A stretch of DNA of 64,000 nt from Gloeocapsa sp. PCC 7428 (lineage in GTDB: Bacteria; Cyanobacteriota; Cyanobacteriia; Cyanobacteriales; Chroococcidiopsidaceae), in contig NC_019745.1 of assembly GCF_000317555.1 (NCBI RefSeq), positions 3,782,001 to 3,846,000 of the forward strand. The letters run 5' to 3'. Of the stretch, positions 47,285 through 57,607 are shown in pieces. The translations under genes were made by a program, and so were the position numbers. Each line of letters starts with the position of its first letter. The first letter of the stretch is position 1. The notes below the pieces were generated by a model, which made no database searches, had not been told where the DNA came from, and saw nothing but the letters and a program-made list of their open reading frames with translations.

Positions 47285-48562
47285 ATGTTCAATCGCAGTC
47301 GTCGAAATTTAGCGCGGTGGTTTACGCTTTCGATGGGGAGTATTCTCGTCATCTTCGCTGCGGTTGTTTATTATCAGGAAGTCGAAGACGAACTTGAAAT
47401 TGTCGATCGCCTACTTTACAAAAAAACGCGCGCGATCGCGGCTAATGTTGATTATCGTTTTGAACAAGGACAGCGACGTGTTGATTTAGAAAATGTCCCT
47501 TGGTTAGGAAATAGTCCCTTACCTGCGGATACCGAGTTAGTTTATGCTCGATGGTATAACTCGCAAAGGCAAATTGTCCGTTTTTTTGGCACACCTCCAC
47601 CACCGCAACTCACAACCGCGATCGGTTTTCACACGATCAAAGACACTGACTACTTAGCACCGCAAACACTGTATCAGCCCTGGCTGCGTCAAGTCACATT
47701 AGCCGTTGAGAAAAATGGGACAGTCATTGGCTATCTGCAAATTGCAACGCCTTTAGCCGCAGCCCAAGATTCGCTGAGTCAGCTACGGTTGTTTTTGGCG
47801 TTAGCAGTACCAATCACAATATTTATCATTGCACTCACAGGTTGGTTTTTGGGAGGACTAGCAATGCAGCCAATTCGTCAGGCTTACTTCCAATTACAGC
47901 GCTTTACGGCTGATGCTTCACATGAGTTACGCACACCCCTAGCCGCGATTTTAAGCAATGCACAAGTCGGGCTACTTTCAAGCGATCCCGATCAGCAACG
48001 TTTGCGTCTAGAGAAAATTGTAGAAGTTGCCAAATCAATGAGTAGCTTAGTCAGTAATTTATTATTACTGGCTCGACAGCAAGGAGCAATTGCACCCGAA
48101 GCCTTGCAAGAAATTGACCTAACTCAACTGCTACAAGAATTAGCACACCATCAAATAGAACACAACGCAGAAAAACAGAGCTTTACGGTCGATTTACCAC
48201 CGTATTCAGTTAAAGTACTCGCCGATGCAAGTTTGATTCAGCAGGCTGTTATGAACTTACTCGATAATGCCTTCAAGTATACTCCGGCAGGCGGCATTCA
48301 GTTACGTCTGACTACTCAATCGCGGTGGGCGGTTATTGAAGTTGAAGATAGCGGTATTGGTATTCCTGCGGCAGATTTACCGCACGTTTTTGAACGGTTT
48401 TATCGTGTTGATACCGAACGTGCTAGGAAAAACGGTGGATTTGGTTTGGGACTTGCGATCGCGCAGCAACTTGTAGAAGCGCATGACGGGCAAATTAGTG
48501 TTAGTAGTACCTACACTCAAGGATCTACTTTTACAATCAAATTACCGCTTAAACCCTGCTGA
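47285..48562 (+). CDS. Two-component sensor histidine kinase (RppB-like)
   Basis: 425 residues. Transmembrane helices at about 11-29 and 178-200 frame a periplasmic sensor of about 150 residues. The H-box is [20 protein letters not shown] (His about 216). ATPase boxes are [14 protein letters not shown] (N), EDSGIGIP (G1), FERFYR (F) and [13 protein letters not shown] (G2). It pairs with the response regulator just upstream; the ATG is at 47285. A small membrane-protein gene follows. Complete; no HAMP domain is obvious. Confidence 0.94.
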   Translation: MFNRSRRNLARWFTLSMGSILVIFAAVVYYQEVEDELEIVDRLLYKKTRAIAANVDYRFEQGQRRVDLENVPWLGNSPLPADTELVYARWYNSQRQIVRFFGTPPPPQLTTAIGFHTIKDTDYLAPQTLYQPWLRQVTLAVEKNGTVIGYLQIATPLAAAQDSLSQLRLFLALAVPITIFIIALTGWFLGGLAMQPIRQAYFQLQRFTADASHELRTPLAAILSNAQVGLLSSDPDQQRLRLEKIVEVAKSMSSLVSNLLLLARQQGAIAPEALQEIDLTQLLQELAHHQIEHNAEKQSFTVDLPPYSVKVLADASLIQQAVMNLLDNAFKYTPAGGIQLRLTTQSRWAVIEVEDSGIGIPAADLPHVFERFYRVDTERARKNGGFGLGLAIAQQLVEAHDGQISVSSTYTQGSTFTIKLPLKPC

Positions 48563-48596
48563 ACCTGTCATTTTCTTGTCACAAGGATCGTTGTTA

Positions 48597-48890
48597 ATGT
48601 TGAATAAGCTTAGAGGCAGCTTAGTTTTCATTTTGGGATATATACTGTCACCACTATCGTGGTGGAATGATTTATTTTTTAATTTACCAATTGCCTACTT
48701 TATTGGTTATATTTTTAGTTTATTTCATGCAAATTTATTTTTACCTTTTTCAATAGCAGGCTACTGGGTTTCTAATGTCGCAGGCTTTTTGTTGATGCAA
48801 TTCGGGGCTACAGATGTTCTCAGTCAGTCAAAACGGAACTTCAAAAAAGAGCTACTCATTGGCTTGATAGCCTCTACGGTTTATATATAG
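48597..48890 (+). CDS. Small polytopic membrane protein linked to the two-component system
   Basis: 97 residues from the ATG at 48597 (preceded by AAGGA). Two to three hydrophobic segments (SLVFILGYILSPLSWWNDLF, NLPIAYFIGYIFSLF and SIAGYWVSNVAGFLLMQFG). The frame extends upstream into the kinase gene but only this part is protein-like. I do not know the family. It follows the kinase by 34 bases, which suggests a co-transcribed target or accessory. Intact. Confidence 0.75.
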   Translation: MLNKLRGSLVFILGYILSPLSWWNDLFFNLPIAYFIGYIFSLFHANLFLPFSIAGYWVSNVAGFLLMQFGATDVLSQSKRNFKKELLIGLIASTVYI

Positions 48891-49315
48891 CGATCCTATT
48901 TGAGTTATGAAAACTGGTTTTTAACGAACCACAGAGACGCAGAGAACGCAGAGAGAAGAAGAAAGGGAGGTATTCGCAAATGAATTAGGACTGCTATAGT
49001 TGTTATTCTATTACTGATGCAATTTGATATTCTAGAAAACCCGCTATTGAGTCATTAGTAAAGGAAGTTAGTGATATGAATCAAGATATCATTGTTATGC
49101 GAAGGTTAAGAAAAAAAGACTAAGAATTCAAGAAAAGCTGTACTCATTTCTTGCTTTTAAGTTATGTCTTTTCAGTTTCGTAAAGACAGAAGCTTTGTGC
49201 TTGTGCAAGCTGAATTTCATAATTCTCTACTCTCCCCTGCAACCTTGTACCCCTGCTCCTCTGCTGTCCTATACGTACAAACTTTAAAGCTAATAGTATT
49301 ATCAGGAGGTTCACC
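48891..49315. other. Intergenic stretch before mgtE
   Basis: 425 bases. It contains an ACCACAGAGACGCAGAGAAC-type dispersed repeat (about 48930-48960) and a short broken frame around 49077-49122. No magnesium riboswitch or other structured leader could be recognised. Confidence 0.5.
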
Positions 49316-50710
49316 TTGACTGAAGACTACAATGCTAATCTCCCTCAAGCTGTATCGCGGGAAGAACTGCGCCACCTTGTACAAATGCAGTTGCAAGCAC
49401 TACTTGAACAACAAAACTTTCAAGGTGCGAAAGCTTTACTCGTACCCGTACAACCTGTAGATATTGCTGAAGCGATTGAAGGGCTACCAGAAGCGATGCA
49501 GGCGATCGCATTTCGGTTGCTATCTAAAGATGAGGCGATCGAAGTTTATGAATATCTCGATCCTGTTATTCAACAAAAGCTAATTGAGGAATTCAAACAT
49601 CAAGATGTTTTAGATATTGTTGATAAAATGTCGCCTGACGATCGCGCGCGTTTGTTTGATGAATTACCCGCAAAAATTGTCCGGCGACTGCTAACGCAAC
49701 TAAGTCCTGAAGAACGCCAAGCAACTTCTTTACTTTTGGGCTATAAGCCTGATACTGCTGGGCGCATCATGACTCCAGAGTATATTTCTCTCAAAGAGGG
49801 TATGACCGTTGCTCAAGCACTAGAGCGCATTCGCAGTGTTGCCAATGTTACCGAAACAATCTACTACTTATACGTTTCCGATGCAGCACGACGACTTGTT
49901 GGAATCTTATCATTAAGAGACTTAGTAACAGCCCAACCCCATCAAACAATTGGTGAGGTAATGACGCGGGATGTCGTGTACGTTTATACCGAAACCGATC
50001 AAGAAGAAGTTGCACGCATTATCAAAGATTATGATTTCTTAGCAGTCCCCGTCGTCGATGCTGAACGGCGTTTAGTCGGGATTGTAACGGTTGATGATGT
50101 TATTGATATTTTAGAGCAAGAAACAACCGAAGACATTTATACGCTGGGTGGCGTTCAATCAGGTGGCGGTAATTATTTTCAAACCAATTTATTTACTGTC
50201 GCGCGCAAACGCGTCGTTTGGTTATTCGTTCTCTTAATTACAAATACAGCGACAGCGGTAGTGATTCAAAACGAAGAAGAAGTCCTTGAGCAAGTTGTCG
50301 CACTAGCCGCATTTATTCCGTTGTTGATTGATACTGGGGGTAATGTAGGATCGCAGTCTTCTACGGTAGTTATTCGCGGGTTAAGTACCAACGAAGTACA
50401 ACCTAATAAATTCCTGAGAGTCATATCGCGAGAAACACTTGCTGGGGTAGTTTTGGGCGTTATGCTAGCGGTTGTCGTCACCGTATGGGCTTATTTTCTT
50501 CAGGGTAATCTTGCGGTGGCGATCGCTGTCGGAGTGAGTTTGTTTGCGATCGCGATTTTGGCTTCTTTCGCCGGTTCAGCGTTACCGTTTTTGTTTCGTT
50601 CGCTCAAACTCGATCCCGCTTTAATGTCAGCACCATTTATTACAACTGCGGTTGACGTCTTAGGAGTTTTAATTTACTTGTGGACAGCACGATTAATTCT
50701 CGGATTGTAA
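49316..50710 (+). CDS. mgtE: Magnesium transporter MgtE
   Basis: 464 residues. The MgtE N-domain (AEAIEGLPEAMQAIAFRLLS, then MSPDDRARLFDELPAKIVRR), two CBS domains (MTPEYISLKEGMTVAQALER and FLAVPVVDAERRLVGIVTVD) and a five-helix pore (AAFIPLLIDTGGNVGSQSST). The Mg2+-gated channel imports magnesium across the plasma membrane. The start is TTG at 49316, fixed by AGGAGG six bases upstream; no ATG is suitable. Complete. Confidence 0.95.
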   Translation: MTEDYNANLPQAVSREELRHLVQMQLQALLEQQNFQGAKALLVPVQPVDIAEAIEGLPEAMQAIAFRLLSKDEAIEVYEYLDPVIQQKLIEEFKHQDVLDIVDKMSPDDRARLFDELPAKIVRRLLTQLSPEERQATSLLLGYKPDTAGRIMTPEYISLKEGMTVAQALERIRSVANVTETIYYLYVSDAARRLVGILSLRDLVTAQPHQTIGEVMTRDVVYVYTETDQEEVARIIKDYDFLAVPVVDAERRLVGIVTVDDVIDILEQETTEDIYTLGGVQSGGGNYFQTNLFTVARKRVVWLFVLLITNTATAVVIQNEEEVLEQVVALAAFIPLLIDTGGNVGSQSSTVVIRGLSTNEVQPNKFLRVISRETLAGVVLGVMLAVVVTVWAYFLQGNLAVAIAVGVSLFAIAILASFAGSALPFLFRSLKLDPALMSAPFITTAVDVLGVLIYLWTARLILGL

Positions 50711-50853
50711 AGCTGACTTCGTGCAGAACACTGTTATGCCCCCTGTGGGGATGTTAACCTAAGTATAGTGTCGGTACTTTGTGGGCTATATGCGGCATCG
50801 TTGGGCGCTTCAAGTACCTACATTACCGAAATTACGTATTTGAGGAATGTAAA

Positions 50854-51984
50854 TTGGTTGCCATCCCCGAAAAACAGCAACAAGCATTTGCCCATTCTAG
50901 CAACGACCGAGTTGCCGTCTTGCTGATGGGCTACGGCGAAGTCGAAAGTTACGAAGATTTTGCTAACTATAACGAACAAGCTTTAAATCTACTAACAGCT
51001 AAATTCGCTCCAGTACCAACGTGGATTTATCCGCCTTTAGCGAAAGTACTGGCGCTATTTGACCGACATGAATGGGGTCATCAACACGATCACTTCATTT
51101 CACCCCACAATGCTATTTTTGAGCAGCAACGCGCCGGAATTGAACAGCACTTACAACAACAGTGGGGCGATCGCATTCAAGTATTCAAAGCATTTAACTT
51201 CTGCGCGCCGTTTCTCCCTGAACAAGTCTTAACAGACATTAAAGATCAAGGTTTTGACAAAATTCTTATTTACCCGCTACTCGTTGTCGATTCAATCTTC
51301 ACGAGTGGAATCGCGGTTGAGCAAGTTAACAAAGCGTTAGCAAAGCTTGCAGACGGTGACGAACATTGGGTGAAAGGACAACGCTATATTCCTTCTTTCT
51401 ATAATGAACCTGCCTATATTGATTTAATGGCGCGTCTTGTTGAAGAAAAGATTGCGACTGATTTAGCCGCAGCTTACTTACCTTCACAAATTGGCATCGT
51501 GTTAATGAATCACGGCTGTCCGCATAAAGCCAAAGGATTCACCTCTGGAATTACAGAAAGTGAAGCACTGTACGAACAGGTAAGAGAACAATTAATCTAC
51601 CGCTATCCGCTGATTTCTGTTGGCTGGCTGAATCATGACACGCCGCTGATCGAATGGACACAGCCCAACGCCACACAAGCTGCAAAAAACTTGATCGAAC
51701 TTGGTGCTAAAGCAATTGTATTTATGCCAATTGGCTTTGCTACCGAGAATCATGAAACTTTACTCGATGTCGATCATATCATTCATGCACTACAGCGCCA
51801 GCATAAAGATGTTACTTATGTGCAAATGCCCTGTGTGAATGACCATCCAGACTTTCTAAAAATGGCAGCCGAGTGGGCTAACCCTCAAATTGCTGCTTTA
51901 CTCTCAGAACAAGCGATCGCCATTAACCCTAACTTAGCAGCAGCGCAGGCGCATCACCACCATCACCACCATCATCACCACTAA
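50854..51984 (+). CDS. Ferrochelatase-family protein with a C-terminal ten-histidine tail
   Basis: 376 residues from the TTG at 50854, which has GAGGAA six bases upstream; the frame opens further upstream without a better start. VAVLLMGYGEVESYEDFANY begins a chelatase fold. The class I ferrochelatase landmarks are NHGCPHKAKGFT (conserved His) and PIGFATENHETLLDVDHI (conserved Glu). It lacks the CAB-like C-terminal helix of cyanobacterial HemH. The last ten residues are all His (51955-51981). The normal HemH is not in the window, so this is likely a paralogue handling another metal or substrate. Inference only. Confidence 0.7.
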   Translation: MVAIPEKQQQAFAHSSNDRVAVLLMGYGEVESYEDFANYNEQALNLLTAKFAPVPTWIYPPLAKVLALFDRHEWGHQHDHFISPHNAIFEQQRAGIEQHLQQQWGDRIQVFKAFNFCAPFLPEQVLTDIKDQGFDKILIYPLLVVDSIFTSGIAVEQVNKALAKLADGDEHWVKGQRYIPSFYNEPAYIDLMARLVEEKIATDLAAAYLPSQIGIVLMNHGCPHKAKGFTSGITESEALYEQVREQLIYRYPLISVGWLNHDTPLIEWTQPNATQAAKNLIELGAKAIVFMPIGFATENHETLLDVDHIIHALQRQHKDVTYVQMPCVNDHPDFLKMAAEWANPQIAALLSEQAIAINPNLAAAQAHHHHHHHHHH

Positions 51985-51991
51985 AAAGTAC

Positions 51992-52039
51992 GGGTAAGGC
52001 ACTGCCTTACCCCCACAAAGCACTGCCTTACCCCCACAA
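51992..52039. repeat. Inverted and direct repeat between convergent genes
   Basis: GGGTAAGGCA-C-TGCCTTACCC is a ten-base perfect inverted repeat (51992-52012). A 20-base direct repeat with GCACTGCCTTACCCCCACAA follows, at 51999-52018 and 52020-52039. It may act as a bidirectional terminator, though no T run follows. Confidence 0.75.
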
Positions 52040-52051
52040 GGCATAATTTAT

Positions 52052-52648
52052 CTACCAAGCTTTATTCTCATCAATCTCTAATAAACGAGGCTCAGTAATA
52101 ATAATGCTCCATCCTTGACGCAGTATTTTCCCTTCTATTGCTAATTGTTGCAGCATTCGCGTCACTGTCACCCGTGTCGAGCCAATCGTATCGGCTATAT
52201 CCTGATGAGTAATGGGTAAATCTAATAGCCGCCCCTGCTTAACATCACAACCAAACTTTTTGTCTAGCCAAACAAGAAACTCCCACAGCCTTAACACAAC
52301 TGATTCTCTGCGGATGATGCAGATTAATTCATCGGTTTGTTGCATCTGCCGTACGATATCATTCAATATGCCATCCCATAAATTAGACGGCACGCTGGTA
52401 CACTCTACATCAGTTAAGCATTCGATTTGAAGAGGCTGAATACGCGATATTGCTTTGCCTACGATTTCACCAGGTTTCCAATAACCTAAGACGATTAATG
52501 TTCCATCTGCCGTCCAAGTAGATGTACGTACAGCACCGCGTTCAATTCTCCAGAGAATGTCTGTTTGAAGTGGAATTTGTTTTCTGCGACGAAACCTGTA
52601 CTTCTGTAGGGGCAGAAAAGGCGCTGAACCTGCGTCGGGCATTGCCAT
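52052..52648 (-). CDS. Crp/Fnr-family transcriptional regulator
   Basis: 198 residues. A reduced cyclic-nucleotide-type sensor domain (IERGAVRTSTWTADGTLIVL, then LGYWKPGEIVGKAI) is followed by a Crp helix-turn-helix (LPITHQDIADTIGSTRVTVT, then RMLQQLAIEGKIL). The arginine needed for cAMP binding is not evident, so the effector is unknown. It is not NtcA, which has a distinct N-terminus. ATG at 52648; convergent with the ferrochelatase-like gene. Complete. Confidence 0.88.
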   Translation of the reverse strand: MAMPDAGSAPFLPLQKYRFRRRKQIPLQTDILWRIERGAVRTSTWTADGTLIVLGYWKPGEIVGKAISRIQPLQIECLTDVECTSVPSNLWDGILNDIVRQMQQTDELICIIRRESVVLRLWEFLVWLDKKFGCDVKQGRLLDLPITHQDIADTIGSTRVTVTRMLQQLAIEGKILRQGWSIIITEPRLLEIDENKAW

Positions 52649-53031
52649 ACTCTCTTACTGCAAAAAGTTACAGGTTAGTACACTATATAAGCACGCTATT
52701 GCACTTAATATCGACAAGCAATAGTAGTTTCACGGAAATCTTTTGATGAAATCCTAGAATTTCTCAAGATAAACCCTAAAAATACGGTTGCAAAATATAC
52801 AATAGATATAGTATAATTGAAAGCTTACATGAAAAAGTTTTATCTCAAAAAAACTCTCAGAGAACCTAGTAAGCAATTTATTCACAATTGAATAACTCGT
52901 AATTCGTAATGAATTGATTTAGGTTTTAAGGCTCACACTTATCAATGAAGTAATAATTACCGTCTAATTGGTAATTCAATTAATTCTCAAGTTCCTAAAC
53001 GTATAACAATTACGAATTACGAATCCTGATA
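52649..53031. other. Intergenic stretch with AT-rich repeats
   Basis: 383 bases, AT-rich. TCGTAATTCGTAATG near 52888 and ATTACGAATTACGAAT near 53009 are inverted copies of a dispersed repeat. No gene was recognised. Confidence 0.55.
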
Positions 53032-53577
53032 CTATGCAACGCCTTGCAGCTTACGCGTATTTTCTACTAAACTTTGAGCGAATTGATCGAAACGTTGAGA
53101 AATTTTTTCGTCCAAAATTTTGCCGTCAGAACCGAAAGCCTTCCACGCTTGTCCGATCGCAACTTGTTCGGGAATTACCCACGCGTGTACCCAACGCATA
53201 ATGACGCGTAAATCGTTCAAAGCATTACTATTAGATTGACCTCCCAATACGCTGATTAGCCCGACAACCTTACCATCTAGCTGCTCAAAACTCATCAAAT
53301 CTAGAGCATTTTTTAAGACACCACTCACACTTCCGTGATACTCTGGAGTTGCCAAAATTAAGCCGTCGGCTTGCTTAACCGTATTTTGTAGTTTGACTAC
53401 ATCAGGATAATCGGGATAGCTATCTTCTCCGTTACAAAATGGTAATTCCATTTGCCTAAGATCAAGAATTTCTACTTCTGCTCCCAAAGCTTCTACGCGC
53501 TTTGCTACTAGTCTTAAAGCACTTTGGCTATAAGAGTCTGGTCTTAAACTACCACCAATTCCTACAATTTTTACCAT
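53032..53577 (-). CDS. NADPH-dependent FMN reductase
   Basis: 181 residues, flavodoxin-like fold. The FMN phosphate loop reads IGGSLRPDSYSQSA near the N-terminus and the second block LATPEYHGSVSGVLKNALDL. Members reduce quinones, chromate or azo compounds with NAD(P)H. The ATG at 53577 has AAGGAG seven bases upstream. It is divergent from ftsH across 377 bases. Substrate not assignable. Complete. Confidence 0.9.
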   Translation of the reverse strand: MVKIVGIGGSLRPDSYSQSALRLVAKRVEALGAEVEILDLRQMELPFCNGEDSYPDYPDVVKLQNTVKQADGLILATPEYHGSVSGVLKNALDLMSFEQLDGKVVGLISVLGGQSNSNALNDLRVIMRWVHAWVIPEQVAIGQAWKAFGSDGKILDEKISQRFDQFAQSLVENTRKLQGVA

Positions 53578-53954
53578 CGAGTTGCTCCTTGAGGGAATCT
53601 ACTTAAACATTAATTATTCTCAACAATTCTGAATTACGGTTATCCAATCTCGTTGTGGAGCAAAGTACTCTATGTATGCAACTTATGTGCTTCTCGTAGC
53701 GACTAAATAATTAGTTGCAGTTACAGAAAAGCGTAGTCGTAATGAGTATGACTTAATTATAGTCAATATGCTGACATTGTGTCAAACCCGAAGTTTTGCC
53801 AGCAAAAGAACTTGAAGTATCGGTAATACTAGAGGTAGTGGTGGGAAGGCTAAACTAGATCTTGGCAAGATAAATTGTAAGTTTTTATTCACGCTCAGGC
53901 AGAACGCTCAGATGCAAGTGCTTGGGTTAAGGCAGTAGACAAAGGGCAGTCAAT
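53578..53954. other. Divergent intergenic region, FMN reductase / ftsH
   Basis: 377 bases with no gene seen. It holds both promoters, which could not be placed with confidence. Confidence 0.5.
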
Positions 53955-55847
53955 ATGAGAGGTTTGCAAAAAAAAGCATTGATGCGCCAAAGACCAGCAA
54001 GCGGTTTGGCTTTCACTGGTGCGATCGCCGCAGGTTGGATTATGTTACAGTCTACGCTTGTGGCAAGCCCAGCACTCGCGCAACGAAGAGAGCCGAATGC
54101 TCTAACGTATGGAGAATTAATCGAAAGAATTGATGCCGGTCAAGTCGAACGCGTTGAAATTGACCCAACGCAAAGAGTTGCGAGAGTTCAACTCGAAGGA
54201 CAACAAGCAGATGCGCCACCCCAAGAAGTGCCACTGCTTGACCAAAATCCCGAATTAATTGAAAGACTGCGAGCCAACCGCGTTGAATTTGAAGTGATCT
54301 CGGCTGCGGATAGCCGAGTGGCAATTGGAATCTTAGCAAATCTGCTGTGGATTTTACCATTGATGGCTTTGATGTTGTTGTTTCTCCGACGTTCGGGTAA
54401 TGCATCAAATCAAGCAATGAACTTTGGTAAATCCCGCGCCCGATTTCAGATGGAAGCTAAAACGGGAATAACATTTGTTGATGTCGCTGGAATCGAAGAA
54501 GCAAAAGAAGAACTCCAAGAAGTCGTCACGTTCCTTAAGCAACCCGAACGTTTTACAGCGATCGGTGCCAGGATTCCTAAAGGTGTCTTATTAGTTGGAC
54601 CTCCAGGAACTGGAAAAACTCTTTTGGCAAAAGCGATCGCGGGTGAAGCCGGAGTCCCATTCTTTAGTATCTCAGGAAGTGAATTCGTCGAAATGTTCGT
54701 TGGCGTTGGTGCTTCGCGCGTCCGCGACTTATTCAAAAAAGCCAAAGAAAACGCGCCATGCTTGATCTTCATTGATGAAATCGACGCGGTAGGAAGACAA
54801 CGCGGTACTGGAATCGGTGGCGGAAACGACGAACGCGAACAAACACTCAATCAGCTACTCACCGAGATGGACGGCTTTGAAGGCAACACGGGGATTATTA
54901 TTATCGCCGCAACAAACCGCCCTGATGTTCTTGATGCTGCATTACTGCGTCCTGGAAGATTTGACCGCCAAGTCATTGTCGATGCGCCTGACCTCAAAGG
55001 ACGTCAAGAAATTTTGCAAGTCCATGCACGCAATAAAAAGCTTGACCCGAATGTGTCGTTAGATGCAGTCGCACGGCGGACGCCAGGATTTACAGGCGCG
55101 GATTTAGCCAACTTGCTCAACGAAGCGGCAATTTTGACCGCACGGCGACGCAAAGAAGCGATTACATTGTTAGAAATAGATGATGCGATCGACCGCGTTG
55201 TCGCAGGAATGGAAGGAACACCACTTGTCGATAGCAAGAGCAAGCGCTTAATTGCTTATCATGAAGTGGGTCACGCATTGCTGGCGACACTACTTAAAGA
55301 CCACGACCCCGTACAGAAAGTCACGCTGATTCCACGCGGACAAGCGCGAGGACTGACGTGGTTTACTCCGAGTGAAGACCAAGGATTAATTTCGCGCGCG
55401 CAGCTTTTAGCTAGAATTACAGCGACACTTGGCGGTAGAGCAGCTGAAGAAATTGTCTTTGGTAAAGAGGAAGTTACAACAGGTGCAGGTCAAGATTTGC
55501 AACAACTTACAAACTTGGCACGTCAGATGGTAACTCGCTTTGGGATGTCTGACTTAGGTTTACTTTCCCTCGACAACCAAAACAGCGAGGTCTTTCTAGG
55601 GCGCGATCTCATGACTCGCTCAGAGTATTCTGAAGAGATTACAGCACGTGTGGATGCTCAAGTGCGACAGATTATTTCTCATTGTCACGAGCAAGCATTA
55701 ACACTTCTGCAAGAAAACCGCGTTCTGATGGATCGGCTAGTCGATTTACTGATCGAACGAGAAACAATTGACGGCGATGAATTTCGTAAAATTGTAGCCG
55801 AATACAAGCAATCTCAACAAGACCAAGATGCGTTGGTTGTTAGTTAG
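53955..55847 (+). CDS. ftsH: ATP-dependent zinc metalloprotease FtsH
   Basis: 630 residues. It degrades damaged membrane proteins; thylakoid FtsH hexamers remove photodamaged D1. Transmembrane segments at about 18-40 and 122-145; AAA domain with Walker A GPPGTGKT (about 214), Walker [12 protein letters not shown] and second region [20 protein letters not shown]; protease motif HEVGH (about 435). The HEVGH variant and the segment [20 protein letters not shown] match the thylakoid-type FtsH2/FtsH4 group. ATG at 53955. An intrinsic terminator follows at 55876. Confidence 0.95.
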   Translation: MRGLQKKALMRQRPASGLAFTGAIAAGWIMLQSTLVASPALAQRREPNALTYGELIERIDAGQVERVEIDPTQRVARVQLEGQQADAPPQEVPLLDQNPELIERLRANRVEFEVISAADSRVAIGILANLLWILPLMALMLLFLRRSGNASNQAMNFGKSRARFQMEAKTGITFVDVAGIEEAKEELQEVVTFLKQPERFTAIGARIPKGVLLVGPPGTGKTLLAKAIAGEAGVPFFSISGSEFVEMFVGVGASRVRDLFKKAKENAPCLIFIDEIDAVGRQRGTGIGGGNDEREQTLNQLLTEMDGFEGNTGIIIIAATNRPDVLDAALLRPGRFDRQVIVDAPDLKGRQEILQVHARNKKLDPNVSLDAVARRTPGFTGADLANLLNEAAILTARRRKEAITLLEIDDAIDRVVAGMEGTPLVDSKSKRLIAYHEVGHALLATLLKDHDPVQKVTLIPRGQARGLTWFTPSEDQGLISRAQLLARITATLGGRAAEEIVFGKEEVTTGAGQDLQQLTNLARQMVTRFGMSDLGLLSLDNQNSEVFLGRDLMTRSEYSEEITARVDAQVRQIISHCHEQALTLLQENRVLMDRLVDLLIERETIDGDEFRKIVAEYKQSQQDQDALVVS

Positions 55848-55875
55848 TTACAAATAAGATAATTTCAAACATAAG

Positions 55876-55919
55876 AGCCGATAATTTCAACTTGCAGGGT
55901 ATAAATTATCGGCTTTTTA
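55876..55919 (+). terminator. Intrinsic terminator of ftsH
   Basis: AGCCGATAATTT, a 15-base loop, AAATTATCGGCT (12-base perfect stem) and five T. It begins 29 bases after the ftsH stop codon. Confidence 0.93.
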
Positions 55920-56135
55920 TCGAGCTATAGGTTATGACATTTTTAAAATCTCAACATCAGCAATTTTCTTGGTTTTCACCTTCTATAGCAGTTAGCTCTT
56001 AGCTTTTTTAAAAGCTTTATCGAGTAATACATTTACTCAATATACTTGCCCTAAGCTGAATGCGTTTTGCTATACCTCTTACCATAGTAAGAGCTTTACA
56101 CCAGCCTTTAATGATAGTGCAGATTCTCTGATCCC

Positions 56136-56804
56136 TTATCGAATCCTTGCAGAAGATTGTAGCGTTCTACCCGATTGCTGAGCATACATGGCTCGTAGAA
56201 CAAGTGCAGGATCTACATAGTTGTTGGCGTACTTGAGTCCCCAATGTAGGTGCGGACCTGTGGTGCGTCCTGTCATTCCTACTCGACCAATTCGCGTGCC
56301 ACTATGAATATATTGACCTTCCCAGATTTGAATTCCACCCTCGCGGTCAATTAAATAGCGATTTCCGCCCTGTGCTTCGACACGACCTTGCATATGGCAA
56401 TAAGTATGCTCCCAATCACCAGATTGCACAATAATGTGCGTTCCACAAGCAGTACGATCCGCGACTTTAACAACCTTCCCTGACCACCAGTTACGAATAT
56501 AACTGCCTTGCGGTGCCGCGAAATCTAGCCCTCGATGAAACTCCCATCCTGAACCCCCAGTCGCCGAACGACGATATCCAAATGGGGAAGAGTAAGCTTG
56601 AAAATTTTCTACCGGAAACGAAGCATTCTGCCAAGAATTACTAGTAGCAACCTGATTTTCTTCAGCAGCTACAACTTGGGTGGTGTACTGTTGCCAAATT
56701 AAGCTCGATGCACTTAAGATTCCTAACGCAGCTAGAAGAAGACTTTTTCTCAAACGAATACAATTTTTAGTGGGTTGATAACTAGATGCAGATGCTTGCT
56801 TCAT
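56136..56804 (-). CDS. M23-family (LytM) peptidase
   Basis: 222 residues from the ATG at 56804, which has GAGGAG upstream (the frame runs on to 56828). A signal peptide or membrane anchor at about 20-45 (SLLLAALGILSASSLIWQQY) precedes the peptidase domain: FHRGLDFAAPQGSYIRNWW (zinc His and Asp), then GTHIIVQSGDWEHTYCHM and TTGPHLHWGLKY (H-x-H). It likely cleaves peptidoglycan cross-bridges, or is a regulatory relative. The zinc ligands are present. Stands alone. Confidence 0.88.
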   Translation of the reverse strand: MKQASASSYQPTKNCIRLRKSLLLAALGILSASSLIWQQYTTQVVAAEENQVATSNSWQNASFPVENFQAYSSPFGYRRSATGGSGWEFHRGLDFAAPQGSYIRNWWSGKVVKVADRTACGTHIIVQSGDWEHTYCHMQGRVEAQGGNRYLIDREGGIQIWEGQYIHSGTRIGRVGMTGRTTGPHLHWGLKYANNYVDPALVLRAMYAQQSGRTLQSSARIR

Positions 56805-57524
56805 ACATTCACTCCTCAACATAGACAATAGTCTTCGGCTAGTGGCTTTGACAATTGATCGTCTGTAATCTCTGGGTTAGTAATACGATTGCTCTATCAG
56901 CTAAAAGAATTACTTAATGTAGTCTTACGCACATGCAAAGCACGATTGCGCAGCACTAGAAAAATACGATCGCCTTATTTGACAACAAGGGGATCGTTCA
57001 AAGAACAATTGAGTTGCTTCTCAAAGCAAAAGTTCCCTTCCCTGATCGAAAGATTTTTAAGCATTTTTTAATAATGTGTTTTAATAAACGAGGCTACTCT
57101 CAGTTTTATTTATGCTCCCTGCCATAGCAAACATTTAAAGAAATTAGCGTCAGATCTACTTGCGATCCAAGCGCAATTTTACTGATATATCGCGACAAAA
57201 TTACACCAAAAACTTATCGTAATACTAGGAAATATACGGTAGTGGCAGTTATGTTCTTTGTGCTTATAATAAAAAAATTTACTAAAACTCTTAATACAGT
57301 CTAAAAAGAGTTAGTTTACACCTCATGTTATTGCAAGTCACAACTGATAAGCAGTATATTTCAGTTTGGCGATCGCATGATGAATTATTTCACTAACGCT
57401 ACCTCAATCCTGAAATACGAGAAATTAAGGCAATTGTAAAAGAGCTGTGCGTCATTAACAACACAGCTTGGATGAGTGATACTCATTCGATACACTATTT
57501 CCGCTTCACAGCGCTCAAATTAAT
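56805..57524. other. Long stretch without a clear gene
   Basis: 720 bases. From about 57325 a frame reads MLLQVTTDKQYISVWRSHDE, then a TAA, then continues in phase with NPEIREIKAIVKELCVINNT up to the tRNA. This may be a decayed gene, but I do not recognise it. The part before 57300 is AT-rich without structure. The last 80 bases are directly downstream of tRNA-Leu, which is read leftward. Confidence 0.45.
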
Positions 57525-57607
57525 GGGCAGGAGGAGAATCGAACTCCTATGACCGTAAGGTCGCCACATTTTGAGTGTGGTGCGTCTACCAGTTTCGCCA
57601 CCCGCCC
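57525..57607 (-). tRNA. trnL-CAA: tRNA-Leu(CAA)
   Basis: 83 nt on the minus strand. Acceptor GGGCGGG pairs with CCTGCCC (one G-U), anticodon stem CCACA/TGTGG, loop CTCAAAA with anticodon CAA, long variable arm as in class II tRNAs, T-loop TTCGATT. CCA is not encoded. The preceding M48 gene reads into its 5' end. Confidence 0.95.

Noticed and set aside
48891-49315. Magnesium riboswitch before mgtE
   Set aside because: No conserved M-box segments or convincing nested hairpins were seen.
57325-57524. Small gene before tRNA-Leu(CAA)
   Set aside because: Interrupted by an in-frame TAA after 23 codons and not similar to a family I know, so it is mentioned only as possible debris.
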